Shown here: positions 1 through 5,822 of the stretch, piece after piece
How the letters are laid out: each line of letters begins with the position of its first letter
Numbering within the stretch: the stretch's first letter is position 1
NCBI GenBank assembly: GCA_002402635.1
Contig: DHGE01000175.1
Coordinates: 1 to 5,877 of the forward strand
Direction: 5' to 3'
Source of the DNA: Deferribacterales bacterium UBA4806
GTDB taxonomy: Bacteria; Chrysiogenota; Deferribacteres; Deferribacterales; UBA228
Length of the DNA: 5,877 nt
Notes under the pieces: model-generated
Seen by the model: the letters and a program-made list of their open reading frames with translations, nothing else
The model's database searches: none
What the model was told of the DNA's origin: nothing
Translations under genes and position numbers: made by a program

Positions 1-2
1 AA

Positions 3-209
3 TTTAGAGATATCTTACTTTACAATATATCCCCAGAATTAGTAACGGGACAATCGTTTGTAATATCTAAAGTCTCAAAAGCTGCAAAACTCTGGAGTAT
101 TGCTGACCTTAAGAAAATATTTGAAAATCTTCTAAACTGTGACTTTTCTCTTAAAAGGACATCTGTAAAGATAGAACATTTAATATTTAATCTCATTAAT
201 TTAATATAA
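3..209 (+). CDS. holA: DNA polymerase III delta subunit, C-terminal end (partial)
   Basis: Open from the left edge in frame 3 to a TAA, giving the last 68 residues of a longer protein. It begins FRDILLYN, continues with GQSFVISKVSKAAKLWS and DLKKIFENLLNCDFSLKRT, and ends in a hydrophobic helix (HLIFNLINLI). This matches the C-terminal helical domain of the clamp-loader delta subunit. In that family a stretch of the type HPF...K...QA..FS is followed by L....LL..D..LK.G and then a leucine-rich last helix; here SLKRT stands where LKTG or LKSG is usual. The delta subunit opens the beta sliding clamp within the clamp-loader complex during replication. The identification rests only on this tail, as the AAA+-like part lies outside the window. 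The gene is convergent with the next one, 54 bp away. Confidence 0.72.
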   Translation, partial: FRDILLYNISPELVTGQSFVISKVSKAAKLWSIADLKKIFENLLNCDFSLKRTSVKIEHLIFNLINLI

Positions 210-219
210 CAACCCTAAA

Positions 220-259
220 AGAGGCTTTTTACGTAAATATTCTTTTTAACTTTAGCCTC
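220..259. terminator. Possible weak bidirectional terminator between convergent genes
   Basis: GAGGCT (221-226) and AGCCTC (254-259) can pair as a 6-bp stem around a 27-nt AT-rich loop. On the plus strand a T-rich run (268-280) follows about nine bases later. On the minus strand the stem is followed directly by TTTTA. The position, in the 54-bp gap between two convergent genes, suits a shared terminator, but the stem is short and the loop long. The plus-strand T-run also lies inside the 3' end of the opposing gene. This is inferred from position and pairing only. Confidence 0.3.
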
Positions 260-263
260 AAAT

Positions 264-875
264 TCAGTTTTTTTTCTTTTCTGATAATTTAACCTGAATA
301 GAGCTTATAATACCTGCTCCCGACTGAATTATATATTGAATATACCATGGAGCTTGTGAGTATTTCTGTAAACTAATTTTGCCACTGTAGTAAAGTGTAT
401 CGTAAATATAGCAAACTATTAAGCTTATAACTAATAGTGATTCACCCAGCTGTAAACTTTTTCTATTTAATATTTGATAAATGTGGGCAAGTGTAACAAT
501 TGCTGTGTAATATATTAATGTAATAATGAGAAATGGAGTATGAAGAAGATTATTTATTATTGTTGTACCTAGTAAAAACATAAATATTAAAACAATTGAA
601 ATTACAGGATTCGAAATACTTTTCTTATAAACATTTAGTTTTATTAATTCTGAAAATATAACTAATACACCAATTAAAAGCAAAATATCAGCTAAATACA
701 AAACAAATAGTTTATTAACTATAATGCTAATGCATTCTAAAATACCATATAATATTATAAGAACTATGCTCAGATACAGTCTAATATTTCCTAATTGATT
801 TGACTTAATATAATAATATATAGGCAGTGCTAATAAAAACCCGTTTAATATAGATAAATATGGCTGTATAATCAT
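264..875 (-). CDS. Unrecognised membrane protein with about seven transmembrane segments
   Basis: A 203-residue, very hydrophobic protein that I cannot assign to a family. Counting from the GTG one codon upstream as residue 1, predicted membrane helices lie at about 5-23, 33-53, 57-79, 91-111, 115-137, 145-164 and 177-195. A short lysine-rich tail (SEKKKN) follows. Charged residues are few and sit mostly in the loops (KSN, KKS, NRK), as expected for an integral inner-membrane protein. There are no nucleotide-binding or metal-binding motifs and no extramembrane domain. The ATG at 875 is preferred over the GTG at 878 because the AAGG upstream then sits 7 nt away rather than 4. The gene stands alone, convergent with the holA-like gene and divergent from the YeiH-like gene. 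It resembles the membrane-only part of 7TM-type sensors or small transporters in layout only, so no function is proposed. Confidence 0.75.
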   Translation of the reverse strand: MIIQPYLSILNGFLLALPIYYYIKSNQLGNIRLYLSIVLIILYGILECISIIVNKLFVLYLADILLLIGVLVIFSELIKLNVYKKSISNPVISIVLIFMFLLGTTIINNLLHTPFLIITLIYYTAIVTLAHIYQILNRKSLQLGESLLVISLIVCYIYDTLYYSGKISLQKYSQAPWYIQYIIQSGAGIISSIQVKLSEKKKN

Positions 876-882
876 CACTTTA

Positions 883-886
883 CCTT
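883..886 (-). promoter_or_regulatory. Ribosome binding site deciding the membrane-protein start
   Basis: AAGG on the minus strand, followed by TAAAGTG and then ATG. The 7-nt spacing to the ATG at 875 is normal, whereas the overlapping GTG at 878 would be only 4 nt away. This favours the ATG. Confidence 0.5.
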
Positions 887-942
887 AAAACAAATTTACA
901 AAATTCTTTTTAACATAAAAGCATTCACCATAAACATATCAT

Positions 943-960
943 AGACTTTTAAAAATGTCT
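943..960. repeat. 18-bp imperfect dyad in the divergent spacer
   Basis: The 18 bases from 943 to 960 form an inverted repeat, AGAC-n-TTT-nn-AAA-n-GTCT, in which seven of nine positions pair. It lies in the 211-bp spacer between two divergent membrane-protein genes, about 68 bp before the minus-strand start and 130 bp before the plus-strand start. The size and symmetry suit an operator for a dimeric regulator. However, the spacer is so AT-rich that chance symmetry is quite possible, and no regulator gene is nearby. Confidence 0.25.
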
Positions 961-1029
961 TTAATTATAATTATATTGATTGATTAACTTGAATTCTATA
1001 TTTTTTACTTATATTATTTTGTACAAACG

Positions 1030-1058
1030 TTGATATGTTTTATTTACGATATTTTTAT
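1030..1058 (+). promoter_or_regulatory. Possible promoter for the YeiH-like transporter gene
   Basis: TTGATA (1030-1035) resembles a -35 box and is followed 17 nt later by TTTTAT (1053-1058), a poor -10 box. Transcription would start about 25 nt before the ATG. The -35 is the more convincing half, and the surrounding AT-richness makes the -10 unreliable. Confidence 0.27.
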
Positions 1059-1089
1059 TTAAGTATTTAAGAAAAGTGCAGTTGTATAT

Positions 1090-2085
1090 ATGAAAAAATA
1101 TTTATTAATTTTCATAATTTCCTTAGCTATTTCTGTTGTAAGTATATTTATTTATAATGAATACAAAATCGTTGATTTGTTTATAGCTTTTTTATTAGGA
1201 GCTATTATTGGCCAATTTATTAAGGATAATGATACCTATGAAAAATTTCACAATTACTTTTTATATCTACTCATCCCTATTGGTTTATTTTTCTATGGTA
1301 GTCAGATAAATTTAATTTTTTTAATTAAGCAAAAACCAATTACATATTTATTACTATTCACCACTATTATACTTTACTTTTTATTGATTATTCCTCTAAA
1401 TAGGTACATCTTTGGGATTAATAATAAAAGATTGAATTATATTCTTGCAAGTGCCAATGCTATCTGTGGCATTACGGCAACAATAATTCTTATTCCTTTT
1501 ACTAATGCAAAAAGAGAAGAAATACATTCAATTATTATCTCTGTTTTTATAACAGGTCTTATTAGCTCTATAATTTTTATTTGTCTTTCACATACATATT
1601 TTAATCTAAATCCAGGGGCTAATACAATTTTAGCAGCAACGACTATTAACAATACTGGATCACTTCTTTTCGTTATAGATAATGTTAACAGAAATCTTAT
1701 AGATTATGCCATGTCTATTAAAGGCGTTAGAGTCAGCACAATAATACCTGTTTCAATTATACTGATGTGCTTGTTCTATAATAAAAATAACGATATGGCC
1801 ACAAAACTTTATGAACATTTTAACAATTCAATATTATATATTATAACCCTCGCATTTTTGTTGATTTCTTCATCAATACTTTTTACATTTTTCCATGGAA
1901 TTCATAAAGAGGTAACTGTAATTTATAAAATTATTTTCTGCATGGTCCTAGCAAATATTGGCATGTCCTGTAAATGGACAACTAACTTAGGTAAAATAAT
2001 TTTAAATAATTTTTTTACGTCGTTTATTGCTTGGTTGGCAGTTACACTTGTTGGTTATTGTCTTTTAAAAATATTTTATTTTTAG
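1090..2085 (+). CDS. YeiH/UPF0324 family putative sulfate exporter
   Basis: A 331-residue integral membrane protein with about ten helices, close to the usual length of the YeiH family (Cons_hypoth698, roughly 320-350 residues). Family landmarks appear in order: GAIIGQFI (37-44), GLFFYGSQINL (65-75, family pattern G..LLG...), ASANAICGITATIILIPF (120-137, matching the core 'ICG.SA......P' signature), IKGVRVSTIIP (210-220, family K..R.....P), and ANIGMSCKWTTNL (288-300, family GL.T.L near the C-terminus). The family is annotated as putative sulfate or sulfite exporters; transport has been shown for few members, so the substrate here is inferred. Where relatives carry HDT after the central helices, this protein has NNTG (187-190). 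The start lacks a strong Shine-Dalgarno; AAGAAAAG lies 12-20 nt upstream. The stop TAG is followed directly, in the same frame, by a GAF-like relic. A promoter-like site separates the gene from the downstream oxidoreductase operon, so it is probably transcribed alone. Confidence 0.82.
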   Translation: MKKYLLIFIISLAISVVSIFIYNEYKIVDLFIAFLLGAIIGQFIKDNDTYEKFHNYFLYLLIPIGLFFYGSQINLIFLIKQKPITYLLLFTTIILYFLLIIPLNRYIFGINNKRLNYILASANAICGITATIILIPFTNAKREEIHSIIISVFITGLISSIIFICLSHTYFNLNPGANTILAATTINNTGSLLFVIDNVNRNLIDYAMSIKGVRVSTIIPVSIILMCLFYNKNNDMATKLYEHFNNSILYIITLAFLLISSSILFTFFHGIHKEVTVIYKIIFCMVLANIGMSCKWTTNLGKIILNNFFTSFIAWLAVTLVGYCLLKIFYF

Positions 2086-2217
2086 GTAAAGAATGCACTC
2101 ATATATCCATTGAAAACAATTAATAAAGAATATGGCTCTTTACAGGTTTTTAATAAAAAAGACCAATATACAGAAGAAGATATAAAAACTATTAAATTTT
2201 CTCACCATACATCGTAA
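2086..2217 (+). pseudogene. GAF-domain remnant without a start
   Basis: Directly after the transporter stop codon, in the same frame, 43 codons stay open to a TAA. They read VKNALIYPLKTINKEYG, then SLQVFNKKDQYTEEDIKTIK, then FSHHTS. This closely follows the last strand-helix portion of GAF domains, where 'KN.L..PL....G..GVLQ..NKK' is followed by 'F.EED...L'. There is no ATG and no ribosome binding site, and the N-terminal two thirds of a GAF domain is absent. The piece ends before the final helix would be complete. I read it as the relic of a sensor or HD-GYP-type regulator gene whose upstream part was replaced or deleted at the transporter's 3' end. The alternatives are readthrough of the TAG, giving a transporter-GAF tail, or an unannotated short peptide; neither has supporting signals. 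Confidence 0.6.
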
Positions 2218-2273
2218 ATACATATGTACGTAATTATAAGTCTATAAGTATTTAAAAAATGAATAAAAAAAAC

Positions 2274-2302
2274 TTTATAAATATGTATTTTTACTTTATA
2301 AT
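2274..2302 (+). promoter_or_regulatory. Promoter for the korAB operon
   Basis: TTTATA (2274-2279) and a perfect TATAAT (2297-2302) are separated by 17 nt, the optimal spacing for a housekeeping sigma factor. The expected transcription start is near 2309, giving a leader of about 27 nt that still contains the ribosome binding site GGAG at 2323-2326. The -10 is exact and the placement suits the operon, but AT-rich sequence raises the chance of a false match. Confidence 0.5.
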
Positions 2303-2335
2303 ATTTAACTAATTCAACTAATGGAGAAGTAAGAA

Positions 2336-4054
2336 ATGAATGAAATTAATATACTTATTGGTGGGCAGGCTGGACAGGGTTTAAATGCTGTTGAAGGAAT
2401 TTTAGTAAAATTTTTAAAAAAAAACAATTACTACATATATTCATCAAAAGAATATATGTCCAGGGTTAGGGGTGGAATAAACACAGTCACTTTCAAAATT
2501 TCAAGCTCTCTTAATTGTTCCTTGCGTAGAGACGTAGATATTATTTTTTCTATATCAAAGGGAGTTCTTGATTGGTGTGCTAAAGAAGGTAGAATATCAA
2601 GTAAAACAATATCATTAGGAGAAGAAGAGTATCTTAATAGCCAAAATGAAATAAAATTAAAAAAAATACCTATTAATCTCAAAAATGTTATCGAAGAATT
2701 GGGTGATAAGAGATATTTAAATACGGCAGTGGCAGGGGTAATCTCTGGATTACTAAATACAGATAAATCATTGATAACAGAAGTATTACAAAATATATTC
2801 TCTGGGAAAAGTGAAAAAATTGTTGAAGATAATAAAAAAGCTTTTTATAAAGGTTTTGATATAAGTGAACAATTAAGTTCACAAATCAAACTAGCTACTA
2901 TAAACCAGGATAATTCAGTAGCTCATAAACTAATGATGAGCGGTAACGATAGTATTTCATTAGGAGCAATTTATGGTGGATGTAACTATCTATCCTTTTA
3001 CCCTATGAGCCCTGCAACAGAAATGGCTAGTTTTTTCATTAAAAACGCTAAGTTATTTGGCCTAGTAGTAGAGCAATTCGAGGATGAGATTTCAGTGATC
3101 AATTCTGCCATTGGCGCATCTTTTGGTGGAGCTCGCTCTGTTGTTACAACTTCTGGTGGAGGTTTTGACCTGATGGAAGAAGCTCTTAGTCTTTCCGGTA
3201 TGGCTGAAATTCCTGTCGTAATTCATCTGGCCCAAAGGCCAGGGCCTTCTACAGGGCTACCTACACGAACGATGCAATCTGATTTTAATTTAGCTCTCTA
3301 TGCAGGTCATGGTGAATTTCCCAGAATAATTCTGGCACCTGCAAGTATAGAAGACTCTTTCTACCTATCATCAAAGGCTTTCAATTTAGCCCAAAAATAT
3401 CAAGTTCCCGTATTTATTTTGACTGACCAATATTTACTCGACACATATTATTTATTAGATAGAAATAACCTCGAAGGTGAGAAACCTCAAAAATATTATA
3501 TCAAGGCTGATTTAGATTATAAAAGGTATTTATTAACAGAAAATGGAATTTCGCCTTTTGCAATTCCAGGCGATAGCAAAGGGATTGTAATAAGCAATGG
3601 GAATGAACATGATGAATATGGGGACACTACAGAGGACGAATATTATAGTAGAATAATGCAAGAAAAAAGAAATCAAAAACTATTTAGCATTGAAGCCGAA
3701 GCCTTAATGCCAAAATTTATAGGTCAAGAGAAATATGAAGTTCTTATATATTCTTGGGGTTCTACATATTTCGTTATAAAAGATGCCCTGGAAATTATAA
3801 ATGATAGTAGAATAGCCTTTGTTCATTATTCACAAATATATCCTATAAACAAAAAATCCTTAGAATATTTCAAAAATGCAAGATATATCCTTGGTATAGA
3901 ACAAAACATAACTGGCCAGTTTGGTGAGTTTTTAAAAACAAAAATTTACAAACCGATTAATAGAAAAATACTGAAATATAATGGCAGAGCATTTTACTTA
4001 GAAGAAATAATAGAAGCTATTAAAATTTTCATGGGAGAAACATATGGGAATTAA
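2336..4054 (+). CDS. korA: 2-oxoacid:ferredoxin oxidoreductase, fused gamma-alpha subunit
   Basis: The 572-residue catalytic partner of the TPP subunit encoded next. Together they convert a 2-oxoacid and CoA to acyl-CoA and CO2 while reducing ferredoxin in the cytoplasm. The gamma domain (about 1-180) has GGQAGQG (9-15) and YMSRVRGG (40-47), both typical of this domain. The alpha pyrimidine-binding domain (about 200-390) has YPMSP (222-226, the place of the YPITP substrate motif), E247 in VVEQFEDE, TTSGGG (271-276) and RPGPSTGLPT (301-310). NEHDEYGDTTED (423-434) leads to the C-terminal domain, with YSWGST (472-477), YPI (502-504) and GQFGEF (527-532). Its length is normal for fused KorA proteins. 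GGAG lies 9 nt before the ATG. The exact 2-oxoacid (2-oxoglutarate, pyruvate or a branched-chain acid) cannot be read from the sequence, so korA is used in the general sense. No ferredoxin-like delta subunit gene is present here. Confidence 0.93.
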   Translation: MNEINILIGGQAGQGLNAVEGILVKFLKKNNYYIYSSKEYMSRVRGGINTVTFKISSSLNCSLRRDVDIIFSISKGVLDWCAKEGRISSKTISLGEEEYLNSQNEIKLKKIPINLKNVIEELGDKRYLNTAVAGVISGLLNTDKSLITEVLQNIFSGKSEKIVEDNKKAFYKGFDISEQLSSQIKLATINQDNSVAHKLMMSGNDSISLGAIYGGCNYLSFYPMSPATEMASFFIKNAKLFGLVVEQFEDEISVINSAIGASFGGARSVVTTSGGGFDLMEEALSLSGMAEIPVVIHLAQRPGPSTGLPTRTMQSDFNLALYAGHGEFPRIILAPASIEDSFYLSSKAFNLAQKYQVPVFILTDQYLLDTYYLLDRNNLEGEKPQKYYIKADLDYKRYLLTENGISPFAIPGDSKGIVISNGNEHDEYGDTTEDEYYSRIMQEKRNQKLFSIEAEALMPKFIGQEKYEVLIYSWGSTYFVIKDALEIINDSRIAFVHYSQIYPINKKSLEYFKNARYILGIEQNITGQFGEFLKTKIYKPINRKILKYNGRAFYLEEIIEAIKIFMGETYGN

Positions 4055-4913
4055 ACTATTTCAGCCAGATAGACCACATTCTAAAGAAATATCATGGTGC
4101 CCAGGTTGTGGCAATTTTGCTATTAGACTTGTTTTAATGGATGCTTTAGAAGAATTAGGCTTTAAACCAGAAAACACTGCAATAGTAAGTGGAATTGGGC
4201 AAGCTGGCAAAATGCCTCATTATATAAATGCAAATGGCTTCCACTCTTTACATGGTAGAGCAATTCCAGTTGGCACTGGACTAAAACTAGCCAATCCAAA
4301 CTTAAATGTAATTATAGTGGGAGGCGATGGCGATATGTATTCTGAAGGTATGGAGCATTTTGTTCATGGTATAAAAAGGAATACGAATGTAACCGTATTA
4401 GTTCATAATAATCAAGTTTATGGCCTTACTAAAGGACAAACTTCGCCAACAACCCTAGTTGGGACAAAAACGTCTACACATCCTGGTGGAGTTTTCATTG
4501 AACCAATTAACCCAGTTGCATTGGCTATATCACTTAATTGTTCTTTTGTTGCAAGGACATTTATTGGACATAAAGAGGAAACTAAAACTATCATTAAAGA
4601 AGCTATACAACATGAAGGGTTTTCTTTTGTAGATATATTTCAACCATGCGTAACTTTTAACAGAATAAATACCTATGATTGGTATAAAGAACATACAAAA
4701 ATTATAAATAACTTGGACACTTCAGATATTAAGAAAGCCTTCGATTTAGCCTTAAATACTAATCCATACTATGTAGGTATTTTCTATAAAACATTAAAGA
4801 CAGTTTTTGAAAAAAATATTGAAGGTTATAAAGATTTTAAAGATCCTCTATACAAAAGGGCTGTTGATACAAACTTAATAAACCAATTTATAGAAGATAA
4901 CTACAGATTATAA
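4044..4913 (+). CDS. korB: 2-oxoacid:ferredoxin oxidoreductase, TPP-binding beta subunit
   Basis: A 289-residue subunit that binds thiamine diphosphate and, in the family, one [4Fe-4S] cluster. WCPGCGN (18-24) gives the first two cluster cysteines, C19 and C22. The TPP and magnesium motif runs from GDGD (94-97) to NN (122-123), followed by VYGLTKGQ (125-132). HGRAIPVGTG (70-79) and the late cysteine C202 in QPCVTFN (200-206) are also family features. The family's middle cysteine, in GIGC, is replaced by glutamine here (GIGQ, 50-53). The only other cysteine is C166 in LNCSFVAR, which does not align with a known ligand position. The ATG lies inside the end of korA (11-nt overlap), with GGGAG at 4033-4037 and a 6-nt spacer, so translation is probably coupled and the two subunits made in equal amounts. 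The 3' end overlaps the convergent metal transporter gene by 6 nt. Confidence 0.93.
   Translation: MGIKLFQPDRPHSKEISWCPGCGNFAIRLVLMDALEELGFKPENTAIVSGIGQAGKMPHYINANGFHSLHGRAIPVGTGLKLANPNLNVIIVGGDGDMYSEGMEHFVHGIKRNTNVTVLVHNNQVYGLTKGQTSPTTLVGTKTSTHPGGVFIEPINPVALAISLNCSFVARTFIGHKEETKTIIKEAIQHEGFSFVDIFQPCVTFNRINTYDWYKEHTKIINNLDTSDIKKAFDLALNTNPYYVGIFYKTLKTVFEKNIEGYKDFKDPLYKRAVDTNLINQFIEDNYRL
4908..4913. other. Palindrome TTATAA holding two convergent stop codons
   Basis: The plus-strand TAA (4911-4913) ends korB and the minus-strand TAA (4910-4908) ends the CDF gene. Each stop triplet is the complement of the other gene's last leucine codon. There is no room for a terminator between the genes, and none is obvious just inside either one. 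Confidence 0.9.
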
Positions 4914-5798
4914 AATTTTTTCTTTAAACATACATGGTTCATTTTCATTACAAATTTCAATGGTTGCATGCTGAATATTTTCACCTATTAGAACACTTCT
5001 GACCATCTTTTTTATATCGTTGTAGTCATTAATAGAAATGTTTTGATTAACTGTAATATGTATGGATAAAACATTATAGTCACCATCAATAGACCAAATA
5101 TGCACATCGTGTATTTCTTTAATTGGCTTTATATTTAACAGTATCTTTTTAATTCTTGTTATATTCATATTTTTAGGAACTGATTGCAAAAATATATTGA
5201 TAACATCTTTCATATTTTTGATAACAATATAAAGCAAATAAATTGATATAAATATGGAAAAGAGTGGATCTAAAAAACTCAATTTTTTATTTATTAGCAT
5301 AATAATACTCACTATAATAACAGCTGCCCAGCCTAATAGATCATCTAGGAGGTGCAACATAGCAAATCTTTCATTGTAGGTTTTGCCTTTTAATAGTTTT
5401 AAGATTGCTGAACCATTAAAAATGATGCCCAGACAACCAAAGATTAACACACCTTGAGTTTTTATCTCTACTGGAGTGATTAATCTAGAGATTGCCTCAA
5501 ATATAATAATAAAAGAAGTTGCTATAATTAATGATGCGCTAATAAGGGATGCCAGTAATGAGAACCTTCTATAACCATAGGTGTATTCTTCATTAGATGG
5601 CCGTAATGATATTTTCTCTAAATACCATGCAAAGCCTAAAGAAATGCTATCTCCAAGATCATGTATGCCATTTGATATTATAAGAAGGCTATTTGTAAAA
5701 AATCCACCTACAATTTCAATAACTGCAAAGATGAAATTTAAAAAAAATGAAAATCTAATATTTTGAACAGAATAATCTTTATGTTCTTTTCCTGTCAT
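4908..5798 (-). CDS. Cation diffusion facilitator (CDF) family metal efflux transporter
   Basis: A 296-residue inner-membrane protein of the CzcD/ZitB type that exports divalent metals in exchange for protons. Six helices lie at about 16-34, 37-60, 80-103, 114-135, 149-169 and 174-195, with a cytoplasmic domain from about 203. The transport site shows H46-xxx-D50 in helix 2 (NGIHDLGDS) and H149-xxx-D153 in helix 5 (HLLDD). This HD/HD arrangement is associated with zinc- or cadmium-transporting CDFs rather than the all-aspartate manganese or iron types. YGYRRFSLLASL (74-85) and DPLFSI (177-182) are further family landmarks. The C-terminal domain has HDVHIWSIDG (230-239), H247 and H277, typical regulatory-site surroundings, and ends with two extra cysteines (CNENEPC, 283-289). 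The ATG at 5798 is the only sensible start, since the next methionine is residue 148, yet no Shine-Dalgarno is visible. No metal-responsive regulator gene adjoins it. Confidence 0.92.
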   Translation of the reverse strand: MTGKEHKDYSVQNIRFSFFLNFIFAVIEIVGGFFTNSLLIISNGIHDLGDSISLGFAWYLEKISLRPSNEEYTYGYRRFSLLASLISASLIIATSFIIIFEAISRLITPVEIKTQGVLIFGCLGIIFNGSAILKLLKGKTYNERFAMLHLLDDLLGWAAVIIVSIIMLINKKLSFLDPLFSIFISIYLLYIVIKNMKDVINIFLQSVPKNMNITRIKKILLNIKPIKEIHDVHIWSIDGDYNVLSIHITVNQNISINDYNDIKKMVRSVLIGENIQHATIEICNENEPCMFKEKIL

Positions 5799-5800
5799 GC

Positions 5801-5817
5801 TATATTTAGGTATTATA
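5801..5817. promoter_or_regulatory. Overlapping divergent -10 elements in a 24-bp spacer
   Basis: Only 24 bp separate the start codons of the CDF gene and the plus-strand gene at the right edge. On the minus strand TATAAT occupies 5817-5812, 13 nt before the CDF ATG. On the plus strand TATATT at 5801-5806, preceded by TGC (an extended -10), lies 16 nt before the next ATG. Either element would give a leader of about 7-10 nt, too short for a normal ribosome binding site, and none is visible for either gene. No good -35 box accompanies either. The alternative is that the real promoters lie further inside the flanking genes. Confidence 0.3.
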
Positions 5818-5822
5818 GAGCT

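Noticed and set aside
2219..2228. Ten-base palindrome TACATATGTA upstream of korA
   Set aside because: A perfect but short AT-rich palindrome that cannot be extended outward; it is likely by chance in this composition, and no regulator is nearby.
1437..2882. Minus-strand reading frames at 1437-1652, 2431-2682 and 2688-2882
   Set aside because: They lie wholly opposite the well-supported transporter and korA genes, show no recognisable domains, and are explained as shadows of those genes.
1090..4913. A single sulfur-metabolism operon joining the YeiH-like exporter with korAB, for example for sulfonate breakdown
   Set aside because: The gene relic, a 118-bp gap and a promoter-like site separate them, and no sulfonate-cleaving enzyme is present.
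4911..4930. T-rich stretch after the korB stop as an intrinsic terminator
   Set aside because: No GC-containing hairpin precedes it, and it codes for the end of the CDF transporter on the other strand.
5581..5766. Plus-strand reading frame of 61 codons inside the CDF gene
   Set aside because: It is antisense to the conserved N-terminal half of the transporter, and its translation resembles nothing.
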